In this document: positions 35,061 to 45,810 of the stretch, piece by piece
How positions within the stretch are numbered: the first letter of the stretch is position 1
Layout: each line of letters starts with the position of its first letter
DNA from: Phycomyces blakesleeanus NRRL 1555(-)
Lineage: Eukaryota; Mucoromycota; Mucoromycetes; Mucorales; Phycomycetaceae
Length of the DNA: 64,000 nt
Assembly: GCF_001638985.1 (NCBI RefSeq)
Contig: NW_017265139.1
Span: forward strand, 2,170,001-2,234,000
Direction: 5' to 3'
The notes under the pieces: generated by a model
Database searches by the model: none
Told to the model about the DNA's origin: nothing
What the model saw: the letters and a program-made list of their open reading frames with translations, nothing else
Position numbers and translations under genes: made by a program

Positions 35061-35399
35061 TACTAACTGTAATAATTATTGGCCCGATTACTTAATCGTT
35101 TATATATATCTTATATGCTGATAAGATGATAGCTACTACGTTATCTCAATATGAATATGTTCTTATATGTGGTAAACCTAATATTCAAGTGTCTGGATCA
35201 CTACAAGTATGATATAATTATCTTAACAATCTTTAAGATATTATTTATGGTACTAACTGTAATAATTATTTGCCTAATTACTTAATCATTTATATATATA
35301 TATATTATATGCTGACAAGATGATAGCTACTATGCTATTACAATATCAATATGTTTCTATATGCGATAAATTCAATATCTAAGTGTCTGGATTACCACA
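35061..35399. repeat. Imperfect tandem repeat, 190-bp period
   Basis: Copy A at 35061-35250 and copy B from 35251 both start TACTAACTGTAATAATTATT and share blocks such as AAGATGATAGCTACTA and AAGTGTCTGGAT. A further partial copy of the last 45 bases of the unit lies at about 34590-34635. Confidence 0.75.
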
Positions 35400-37139
35400 T
35401 TTCAGTAAAGAAGAGCATTTATACTATTGGTAATATTTTAGAATTCCAATCTAAATACACAGGTAATGTTTCATAATATTAAATAGTTGTAGTTGTAGTT
35501 TCTTAATTAAGTATTTATATAATAAAAAAATACGTAGATGAGATATGATAATATCATATATATATTGTATATATATTTGTATATCCCATTTCATGGTAAT
35601 AATAATAAATAATCAATTATATGTATGATGATCTGTGTATTAGATAATATTATAAAGGCAGATTTGTTTGACTGGAATGGCTAAGGATATTATTTTATTA
35701 TCAGTCTTACTCTCAGATTCAGTAGTCCTCAATACTCATTTACAACAGTTTGATTGTACTTCTTTAAGTGTATTATTTTGTTTACTTTTATAATTTCTGA
35801 CTTTTGATATTTCTGACATGTATGGTACTTGTATTTGTGATAAATATTAACAAGTAATATATTATCACTGTTTTCGAGTATTTGTATAGGGTTGTAAGTG
35901 TGAAATAACCTCTCTTTTTCCACAAGAGAGAAAAAGACAACCTCAAAAGAGAATGTAGAATTAAAGATAATAAAATTAATAAATAAAAAAAATAAGAGAA
36001 AAACAGTACTATTGATCAATCTCAATAGACTTGACTCAATATACTCAGATAATCAGACAAGTAAAATATCAACAGTGTTAAATATTAAGAGAACTTGTTG
36101 TCAGAAAATAAGACGAAAGAAAATCAATATTTATTAAATGCAATCATTGCAATATTTATATAAATTTTTAAATAGCTTTGCAATTGACTTGTTAAATAAA
36201 TAAAATATTGAAAAATATAATAAAAAGTTATATAATTGGTGATCTATTAAATGTGATCTGTCCTTTAGTATTGTTAAGTACAAACAAAATAAAATAATGT
36301 AAAATAATTATTAAGTTATAATCATAAAAGTAATTATACTTGTAAAGAAAATATAGTAAGAAAATAAGATGTGTAGTTATGTGAAGTTATCTTTTGCCAG
36401 GATAATGCTTTTTTGTTGTACTTATTAGTGTTTTACTCTATGAATAGAAAAATTGATTTCTATTCAGCCTCGGCTGCTATTGGAAAATAAAAATATAATA
36501 GAATATAATTTTTCTAGAATTACAAAGAATTCTGCAATATCACTGCACTGCCAGATAACCAAAATTTTGGTAAATATGGACCTTTATTATAACACTCTAT
36601 GCCATTTTGTTGTAGCCGGCAAGCCGGAGCTTAAATAAAAGAGGAAGTTCAACCCAATCGTTCCAAAAAGAGGAAAGGGCAAACAAATCTCTTTTTGTAC
36701 TTAATTACTTTGACCCTTACTTACATTCTTACATAGTAGAAATAATAATTCAAATTAACATTCTTACAAATGAGGCATCATATCAAATAAGGCCTCAAGA
36801 CAAACATTCCAAATAATTAGTATAGATATCAATAGCAATTGTTTATAATAAAATTATCTTTTATCTACTATATTATTTTGTCTGTTTGATTGTATTTCTT
36901 TAGGTATACTTCTTTATTATCAAGTATACTTCTTTGCCTGTTTTTATATTGCTTGGCTATTGAATTATTAGTTTAGCACAATCCGATAATTTCATGACGC
37001 GTGTTGAGTTATGGTGTGTGGTGCAACTGGTCAGAAATATAATATATATTATATGTATAGTTATATTCTTGTGATTTTGCTCAGGAAAATCCAATAAGAA
37101 GGAATTTAATGAACGGGACTTTAAATGGATGGAAACAGA

Positions 37140-37275
37140 TATATGGATAACAAACAGATAGACAAATGAACAAACAGACAAACAGACAAACAGACAAACA
37201 GACAAACAGACAACAGACAAGCAGACAAGCAGACAAACGGACAAACGGACAAATGGACAGGCAGACAAACGGTGA
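37140..37275. repeat. ACAG/ACAA minisatellite
   Basis: A run of imperfect 8-base units (CAAACAGA type) drifting into CAAACGGA and CAAGCAGA variants. Its antisense translation is a repetitive Leu/Cys/Val open frame that is not a real gene. Confidence 0.8.
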
Positions 37276-37359
37276 GACAGTACTTGTAGATCCTAACAGT
37301 GTGCAACTTAGTATTTTCCGCAGGACAATAGCTCAAGCTCAGTGATGATGTTCAAAAGA

Positions 37360-38900
37360 AATATAGAGGAAAACTGAATGAATTTTATTGGGATAAAAAC
37401 GTCTCTCTTATATACTAATTGACAACTGCATACAAGGTGACAATCTAGATACATCTTATGCTAAATGATAATTATTTAGAAGAGTGTACAGGTCTTCGGG
37501 CATAATCACAAAAGGAGATAATCAAAAATAATCAAAAATAAAAATAATCAAACTACTAAAAATATGAACTCTCGGGAAGTATACTAAAGAAGTAATATCA
37601 AGAAGTGTAAAGAAACAAGTGCAATGCAAAGGGAAGCAAGCTAAAAAGGAAATAAAAACCAAGAAAAAAATAGAAAAAAGGGGAAAAGCATTTAAAGTCC
37701 AGCGGGAATTTAAATGTCAATAGCAAGAAAAAAGGAAAAAGAGGGAGAGAGAAAATAAATCCAAGAAATCGGATTTTGTCGTGTCCGGAGATGGAGTCAC
37801 GACTTTGCACTGTCCATAACTTAATAGTCTGTCCATAAGTTGACGTCACATCAAACAAATATACATTTTTGGTTAATGCTACAAAATTTTACAACACTTG
37901 TGACCTTCATCAGAAGGTAACTTGGCCGAGTTGGTCTAAGGCGCCGCACTCAAGTTGCGGTCTCGCAAGAGGCGTGAGTTCGAATCTCACAGTTACCATT
38001 TTGCCGATTCCGCCTACTAATTTTTCGACCAATCAAAATTGAGTATTTATTGGGCATAATTTTTGTCGTTCCTGATCTAGGCTATCTTCCAATTGTCGTT
38101 CCCGATCTGGGTTGGTCTTCCTTTTACTATAACAAAGTCAAAAGGTCAAACCCACTGGGGATCAAGGAGTATACGTAAAATCAAAGAGAGGATCAAAGAT
38201 GCCTTTTATTGATAGGAATTGAATTGTCTTATATAGTTTTCTAAACTAATACTGCGCATTATCCGCAGTAAACTATTATACTCTATTTAATTACAAGAGA
38301 AGTCCTTTTACTGCGGTTGATGCTCAGAAGATGTTACTGTGGTTAATCTTTACAAGACATTACTGCGGTTCGTTATCTATGAGGTATCTTTGACATACAG
38401 AACTGCTGCGGTCAATTATCCCGATTTCTCGGATTCATCAAAATAATGTCCGACACAATTCACTGTGAACGTAGCCGATTTGGTCAAGCTTTAATAACAT
38501 GAGAGTATAGCAAATAAGAGATAGGATACAAGATGATTTTTATTATCTTAATTTGGGTTATCTTATATTTCTTTTAAAATGATTATTCATCTTTGACTAC
38601 ACTCAAGTAGTGTCTCGTAATATTACAAATTTCTGAAGCTTATGTCTCCAAAATTAAGCATGAAAAGATAGTTAACTACAGCATTTCTTTATGTACATGT
38701 TTAGTTTAGAAAACTATATGAGGCAATTCATTTTATACAAATAAAATGCTAAAAGTAAACAAGATGTACTATGTGAGTATTGTTCATTTAAGAGGGAAGA
38801 TCGTAGCTATTTATATAGATGCTTGGTTCTCTAATTTAAGATTTCGATAAGATAATGGTTGGTTATTACTGAAGCAGTATGAAGTGTACAAAAGTGTCCG
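37360..38900 (-). mobile_element. Possible solo-LTR remnants around the tRNA gene
   Basis: Three blocks on the minus strand, centred at about 37370-37410, 38195-38235 and 38520-38575, share a TATA-type element 25-35 bp before AATAAA (for example TATATAAGAC then AATAAAAGGC). This is the arrangement of an LTR promoter and poly(A) signal. TGTCC/GGACA-like ends occur at about 38447-38456 and 38898. No internal retroelement coding sequence is seen. Exact edges are uncertain, and the interpretation is inferred from signal order and from closeness to a tRNA gene. Confidence 0.3.
37916..37998 (+). tRNA. tRNA-Leu, anticodon CAA
   Basis: The acceptor stem GGTAACT pairs with AGTTACC. The D arm/A box is TGGCCGAGTTGGTCTAAGG. 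The anticodon stem CCGCA/TGCGG encloses the loop CTCAAGT, so the anticodon is CAA, reading TTG leucine codons. The long variable arm (TCTCGCAAGA) is typical of class II tRNAs. The T arm has GAGTTCGAATCTC (B box). TTTT after position 37998 would terminate transcription. No intron is present, although many fungal tRNA-Leu(CAA) genes have one. Confidence 0.95.
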
Positions 38901-39028
38901 GTGTGTGTTACGTTCCTGAAATGTGACCCTGCCAGGTTTATTAGCAATTGTAGTATCCATTCTGAATTGTGAAGCTTATATTTCACTCGACTGCGGTATG
39001 TATACCACAGAATCAGTTGTTTCGCCCC

Positions 39029-40142
39029 TCAACCTTTCAATCCCTTCCTCGTACTCTTCAAGTATAGCATACAGATAATAAACCAATAATTAATTTTGCC
39101 TGAAAAAGGCAATCCGGATTCACTAATGGCAGCGAGCATCAAATCAAGAGCGTCTTGTAACTTATGGCTTGGGCCAACAATAGGAGATCTATTAAACTTG
39201 GCCTGAATATGTGCAAGAAAATCTTTCGGAAAGCGACATCTTCTTGTAGCTGAATTTTCGCACCAAATAACATTGTTTCTCTCGAGGTTACATAGATACA
39301 TTAGTCACGTCAAAACGTTCGTCTTACTTTTACTCTTTTTACATCAGGGGCTCATAAAGATTATGTTTCGGAGGGTCTTTAAGAAACGTATGACATTTCA
39401 GCCAGATATTCTCGGGCATTTTTCTCCTCAACACCACTGCTACTGCTGGTACCAAATTCTCTTTTCAAAGTTTTCTCTTTGACCTTGGTCGACTTCAGTG
39501 GTTACTGAAGAGCAAAATTCAAGCTTCATAATGTTTAGTGTCACTTAAAAGTCATATTTTAGAAACTGTATTACCTTCTATAAGGTGTAATTGATCTGTG
39601 ACTTGGAGACATTTTCTGATCTTTTCCATGAATAGTTAATGGGATATTTGCCTCTCTTGTTCTATAAAATCAAAACAGAGTAAGACAAAGTTAAACGAAT
39701 AAAGTGTTTTCCTCAACTACCATTTTATTTTTAACGAAAATATTAATAGCAGTATCGGCAAAGTGCCTGAAATAACATGCTTCAAGACAAGGTTACTATC
39801 TTCCGTGAGCTTCCAATTTCCGTTACTTTGTCAGCCCCAGGATTACATTGAATAAGTTTTATGAGATAATTCATAACTGCCCAGTTGGCAGGATCTTCTT
39901 CGATTCAAAAGTCTACAAATATAAGTGTATTAGAAGGCCGTTTCAAAGTCCATAGGGTGAACTATACTACCTGGGAATTGAAGTCTCGTATAGTCTTTAG
40001 TGTAGAAGCTCTCTTTTTAAAACAGGCGCGCTTAGATGTAATCGTCAGTAAAGGAAAACAAGATAAAAGAAGGGGAGCCTTACGGACAGGCTGGCTGGGC
40101 AGACTAACGAGATATACTGATGAGAATAATTTGAATAATTAA
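39029..40142 (-). pseudogene. Broken unidentified gene, minus strand
   Basis: The best-preserved piece is 39301-39029, including NNVIWCENSATRRCRFPKDF and SESGLPFSGKINYWFIICML. Further upstream, protein-like pieces appear with stops between them, for example EEDPANWAVMNYLIKLIQ at about 39900-39840. I do not recognise the family. It may be a spliced gene whose introns I could not resolve, or a decayed repeat-associated gene. A plus-strand frame at 39885-40142 overlaps and is less convincing. Confidence 0.35.
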
Positions 40143-41186
40143 GCGCAAAATCGCTCATTACTACTTTTTTGGGGGTTATACTTTGATATTTGTTAAATGT
40201 TTCAAAAAAGAACACTAATTCTTTGGGGACAGCATTTTGATTCTACCGGACCACAAGTTTTCTCCATTTTGGTAAGATCTTTGCATGAGACGGGATGGAA
40301 TAACTGAATACCGTCAGAGGAAAGGATAAACCGCTTTGCTTCTAATTTTTTTCAACGAGAAGCTTCGTGCTACTTTCTGGTAATATAGATACAATAGGCG
40401 AAAGAAAGAGAAATGTACGATACACTTAAGAAGGACAATTCGCAGTAAAATATTCAACAAGTGTGTTACAATCTAATGTCAACAACTCCTTATAATCTTC
40501 TGCATAACCGTCCATTGATATAGTATATTTTTTTTATGGCCAAGTTTAAATGTAGGGTGAAAAGGGCTATTAATTAAATATATTGATTTTTTTCAGGACA
40601 CGCCATTTTCCCTTAATGATTAGAAAAAGACACTGGGCTCCAGAGATGTGATCAAAAGTAACTAGCCTGGTTAAATATAAGTGTCATCTCCCGTCCTGAA
40701 AATTCTGTCTGCCTAGGATTAGCATTTTTTTAAAACATTTAATAAACCTCAAAGTATGACTATCCAAAAAAAAAGTAATTGTAAGTGAGGTTACGTCTAA
40801 TTATTCAATTTGGTCTCATCAGCATGTCTTGTTATCATGTCCGTAAGATTTCCCTATAAAATGGTCAATCTTTAATACATACATATAATTACTTTCATGA
40901 CATTCTTTTTTTTTTTGGATACCAATTAATACAATTTATTGAATGTAGATTAATGTCTATAAAGTCAATTTTTTTTAAAAATAGTGCAACTAAGTATAGT
41001 TTATACCAAAAAAAGATAGTAAACTTGGGCGTAGCTTTCTAAGGATAAGATATATTTATATTCATTTTAATTTATAGCCATTAAGGTAGTTGACTTTTTA
41101 TATATATTTTCATATAAAGCACACTAAATATTTTTGTTTTTGCTTTAAATCCATAATTTTTATAAGAGTATGTCAATCTACTCATA
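40143..41186. other. AT-rich intergenic DNA
   Basis: About 1 kb without a gene. A short inverted pair TTTTCAGGAC (40590) and GTCCTGAAAA (about 40693-40702) delimits roughly 113 bp and may be a tiny MITE. Confidence 0.45.
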
Positions 41187-43172
41187 TTAGTTTTCTGGCA
41201 ATACTTTTCCTGGATTCATGATACCCTTCGGATCAATGGCATTCTTAACAGTCCACATCAGATCAATTGTATTATCACCAAGTTCTTTTCGCAAATAAGC
41301 CTTTTTGCCTGTTCCTACACCATGTTCACCTGATAATGATGCGTTAATACCTTTAGCTTACATTTCTGTACAGAAACTTACCTGTGACAGAGCCCTCCAT
41401 ACGAATAGCACGCTCCAAAAGAGCTTTGTTAATCCGTTTAGCCTCCTCATATTCTTCTGGCTTGGATTTGTCAAAGAGAATAAAAACATGGAAGTTTCCA
41501 TCTCCTACATGTCCAACTACAGGTGCTGGCAAGAATGAAGTCGAGAGATCTTTTTTAGTCTCATCTATCAATTCTGGCAATCGAGAAACTGGTACAACTA
41601 CATCTGTAGTCCAAACAGATGCATTTTCTTTCAAAAGAGTTGCAGACCAAAGACAAATCTGTTTAAAGATTATTTTTTTAACAAAGAAAAATCCAGCCAC
41701 AGTACTGCCAATATATTCTTACCTTACGTCCCTCCCACAAATCTTCCTTCTCTTTTTCTGTCTTTGCATACTTGAAAGTCCCGCCTTTGTGCTTTTTGAC
41801 GATTTCAGAAACAACCTTGATTTCATGTTCGATCTGCGGCTTTGATCCCGAAAATTTGAAGAAGAGCGTAGGTTTTTCGGCATGGCCCAATGAAGGGTTG
41901 GCAAGGCAAACAGCTTTCATCATTAGATCATCTAATAGCTCAACAGCACCTATTTGAACACCAGCTCGAACCAAATCAGGTACGACAGCGGCAGCGTCAC
42001 GAATTGTGGGAAAATCGCACACGGCAACTGCATGGTTGTTAGATACCTCTTATCTTATTGTTCGCTTTCTATAAAAATATAGTTTACCCGAGCTTTCTTC
42101 GGGAATAACAGCCAGTTTTAATGTGGCCTCAGTTACAACTCCAAGCGTGCCTTCAGAACCAATATAGAGACGGGTTAAGTCATACCCGGCAGAGGATTTG
42201 CTAAATATATTTATTGGTCAGAGTTAAGATTCCATCATCAAACATCAATTTATTACCGAGGTCTTTGGCGAGTCTTCATAACCTTTCCGTCCGGTAATAC
42301 CACCGTTAGATTCAGCACCCATTCTCTCATAGTACCCCAACGGACAGCATTGGTTCCTGAACAAGCTGTTCCCACCATACCACCAATACACGCACTACAG
42401 TAAAAGAAAAATAACAGATATAGTAAGTACAAATGTGTTCTCGTGAATACAGTCTAGCTGTATTACCCAGGTCCGGGATCCAACGGGAAGAACAAATTAT
42501 TCTTTTTTAGGGTACTGTTGAGCGTCTCCCAAGACACACCAGGTTGGACCACAATGTCCATATCTTCGGGATGGAAAGCAACGATATTATCCATATGCTC
42601 CGAGAAGGAAATACATATTCCTCCCATGGGTGCAGTAAAATGACCTTCGAGAGATGTTCCTCCAGAAAAGGGAATTATAGGCATACTACCAAGGAAAGAA
42701 AGCAAAAATTAATCAAAGCCAAAATTGAATTATATTCTTACTCAAGTTCGTTAGCAATCTTAACGATGGCAACAACATCCTCAGTAGAACTAGGAAAAAC
42801 TACAATGTTTGGAGCCCCTTCATTATGGTAGCTGTTGTCTGAATAGCCATGAGTCTGGAGAATATCTTCATCAACACTGACATGTTCATGGGGTAGAACA
42901 GCCTGGAGAGCATGGAACGCTTCTTGTATCTTCTTCTTGGTTGGTTTAGGCCGTGCTACAGGTAAAGACGCGGTTGGCTGTGTAGACTGGGCTATTGAAG
43001 AAGAAGAAGGGGAGGAAGAAGCAGCCCAGTAGCCTACACCACCAGCCGCTGCAGCAGAAATTACTGCAGGCCAAATGCGATTTGCAGGCTTTGTTTGTGT
43101 GCTGTAGGCACATCGTCTGGTCGAGTGAGAGATAACTCTTCCCAAATGAGTAGCTTTCTTAATGTTCCACAT
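41187..43172 (-). CDS. DLD1: Mitochondrial D-lactate dehydrogenase (cytochrome), FAD-binding
   Basis: Seven exons (43172-42742, 42685-42467, 42394-42257, 42200-42088, 42027-41723, 41658-41382, 41329-41187) sum to 542 codons (541 aa). The N-terminus is a basic presequence followed by a small hydrophobic Ala/Gly segment ([16 protein letters not shown]), fitting inner-membrane anchoring facing the intermembrane space. The FAD-binding PCMH domain has [23 protein letters not shown] and [20 protein letters not shown]. The C-terminal domain has [10 protein letters not shown] and [13 protein letters not shown], which hold active-site histidines. It oxidises D-lactate to pyruvate and passes electrons to cytochrome c. 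Related 2-hydroxyglutarate dehydrogenases are the main alternative. Confidence 0.92.
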
Positions 43173-43480
43173 ATGATTTATTTAGACAAGAGAAAGAAAA
43201 GGTGAAAGAGAAAGATAGAGCTCAATTAAAGACAGCGATTATTGAAACACGTTAATTTTTAGTGTTTGTCTTGTCAGTTCATTATACAATCAAGGTGAGA
43301 AAAAAGATCGAGACGGAGAGCGGAGACTAAGCGGAGGAGAGGAAAATAATTGGGTAAACATTTTATCTAACGAATAAAAAGACTTTTTTGGGGAAATAAG
43401 CGCAACAAGGCTGAACTTTATGTAGAGAAAAAAAAGATATGGATTATCAAAGGTGACACTGCAAGATGCTTTCAAAAAGC
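43173..43480. other. Spacer between DLD1 and FYVE-like gene
   Basis: About 308 bp holding the promoter of DLD1 and the 3' end of the upstream gene; both are on the minus strand. No other feature is seen. Confidence 0.5.
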
Positions 43481-45587
43481 TTATGTAAGGGAAGGGTGTA
43501 CAAGTGAGACTCCCACCAGTTGGTAGAAGCACAAATCACAAATTCGTGACCACGCACCCTGTTCATCTGTATCAAACAGAGGTAGCTGATTCGTGCTATG
43601 GGCATAGCAAAACACATTCCCACACCTAGACAAAAAACGAATTGAGAAACAGTCAATTAAACCTTTTTGTTAAAATACTCTTACCTCCGGCAATGATGTC
43701 TGCGATTAATCCAATCGAAACGAGTTTTACAGTTTTTGACAGCTCCAATATCTGAAGTAACTTTTAATTGACAGAAGGAGACATCAGAATCCGGAGTCCA
43801 CTGTTCTTTTGGGAGTAGTTTAAAGTAATCACGTCGATTGGATACAGTTAGGCAGAGAGTATAATTATGAAATATTATTGACCCTGATGTCTGCTTAAAC
43901 AAAAGCAAACGACGTTGTTCCTAATAGATACGCGTTAAGTAATTTGGTTATTATTATTATGCACTCTTACTTTTGTCAGTGTCAATAAGATATCGGGTTC
44001 TCGAGTACAGCCTGTTCCAATGATTGTTAACTTGGGTGATTTTTTGGACGTTATTCTCTGTGATCCTAAGCCCATGCTCTCTTTTGTCAATGAACCTCTG
44101 CCTAGAGCTCCGCCTACCCATTGGCTAACTTGCCACCGACATTGAAGAACCCACATATCATAGCCTGATAAATGGTCTGGCAAACTCAACTCTACCTGAC
44201 CAGATTCCCTATTGGCTCGAGCAAGAGAGCTGCTTTCGGAGACAGTATCCAAAGGAGGATCACTTAATATTGACCTGAACTCGGTCGAATATGGACGGTC
44301 TATATTTGCTTTTTGTATCATAGCTTTTGTATCAATCATTAGCTCTTGTTGCTGTTTCAGCATTAGCTCACAGGCAGTGCGTTGATTATAATATTCTCTT
44401 TCGCGTGTCTCAAGTGAGGCTTCAATACTCTGCTGTATTGAAAAGAACTTCTTGACCCTTTCCTCAGAAGTCAGTATATCCTTCGATAGTTGTTCAAGCA
44501 TCCTGAAGTGTCTTCTGCAGCTCTCTACAAGTTCATCCAAACCAGATCCTTCCTCAAGATTTTCTGGCTCCGACGATAATGTATATGGTTCAGGGGCTAT
44601 ATCGGATTTGGCAATAACAAGCGAGGAAGTTATACAATGGTGTGGAGGTAAGCTTGTAATTGTAGGCTGTGTGCCACATGTCTTTTTGAGACGATGATAA
44701 GGTAGTCCATTTGAATAACAAGTCTTTGATGCTTCTTTATTTCCATCGCGACTAGATGATGGAGATGGAGGGACAGAAGAAAAGCTTGACTGATCATCAG
44801 AGCTGGTTTCGTCAATGAGAGTAAAAGGTGAAGAGCTAGGGATATGACTTGGAATGATCGACGGTCTAGCATGTCTATTGCATGCTACACATGTTGGCTG
44901 ACGCCCATTATCAGGTAGTGACATTGAGGCCGAACGTTTTGATCGAGTAACAACCGAAGGACTTATCGAAGGCCGTGAGAATCCTTTACTGCATGCCGCC
45001 TCGTCGTCAATCGATCTGCTCTGACGAGGTGTATATAAGTATACAGAGTCGGTATTTGGCTGATGTAGTTGACGTAAAGGTGCTATTCTTTCTGGACAAG
45101 GTAACTGAGGAGATGTCATGTGTTTGAAAGGTTTTATTGTATTTAAGGAGGGCATAATACGAGAAGCGCGGGGCCTTTCCAAGGGCACCCAGGAGGTGCA
45201 TGTCTTTATTGATCCAGGCAATGCATGGCTTGTTGTCTTTTCATCCACGCATATCAATGGATGAGATCTAACAAAGCTTCCGGCTCGAGAACGAAACGGA
45301 GTGGATTTTGGAGGATGAGAAAGAGTATTTACTTTGGGTGTATTTGGAGGAGAAGGAAGAGGCTCCTTTTCAGAGTTGGCGAGGTCCACGTTTTTGGTTG
45401 GCAAAGACCTGTCAGCTATTGATTGCGTGGATATACTTGGTGAAGGTAGCCCGTTCCGAATAGATGTTTTAGCCGATGTAGCAATGGTTGGTCTACCAAG
45501 AGATTGACGTCTGGATAATTTGGTAGGTTCTTGAGTTCTTTTTGGGTATTGTATTGTTTGACTCTCCTTTGGGTAAATAATCGACAT
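43481..45587 (-). CDS. Ser/Pro-rich coiled-coil protein with C-terminal FYVE-like zinc finger
   Basis: Three exons (45587-43971, 43920-43685, 43625-43481) sum to 666 codons (665 aa). The first ~370 residues are Ser/Pro/Arg-rich and probably disordered. A helical coiled-coil segment follows (LVESCRRHFRMLEQLSKDIL to about LMIDTKAMIQKANI). At the extreme C-terminus is a FYVE-type finger: CKTRFDW, RRHHCRRCGNVFC and ICDLCF. The first Cys of the usual CxxC pair is Val here (GAVKNC), and the residue after FCxx is His (FCYAH) rather than Cys. FYVE domains bind PI3P on endosomes through the RRHHCR motif, which is intact. The start is the ATG at 45587; the open frame upstream is AT-rich noise. The cellular role is unknown. 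Confidence 0.8.
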
Positions 45588-45810
45588 GATAATATTTAAG
45601 CAGAAGAAGAAGAAGAAGAAGAAGAATAGGAAAACCAATTCAAAGGGATTTCTATAGAGAGAAAGATAATTATACGTATTAAGATGATAATCCAACTTTA
45701 TGTTATTTATTAAGGGGTTAAAGAATAGACTAATAGATAACAGGTTAGAGCCAAGCAGTATAGTCAATAAGTCATTATAATAAAAATATATTAAGGTAGA
45801 AAAAAAGTAG

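Larger units (their letters stand above)
31500..37915. other. Very AT-rich gene desert
   Basis: About 6.4 kb with no coding gene I can support; open frames are short and low-complexity. The part from about 32.7 to 36.4 kb is especially AT-rich. It contains a MITE at 34121-34316, a 190-bp tandem repeat at 35061-35399 and a tetranucleotide-type minisatellite near 37.2 kb, listed separately. Confidence 0.6.

Noticed and set aside
36957..37336. Repetitive Cys/Leu/Val minus-strand proteins
   Set aside because: Produced by translating the ACAG/ACAA minisatellite.
44452..44872. Frames opposite or shifted within the FYVE-like gene
   Set aside because: Shadows of the 539-codon first exon, which carries the coherent protein.
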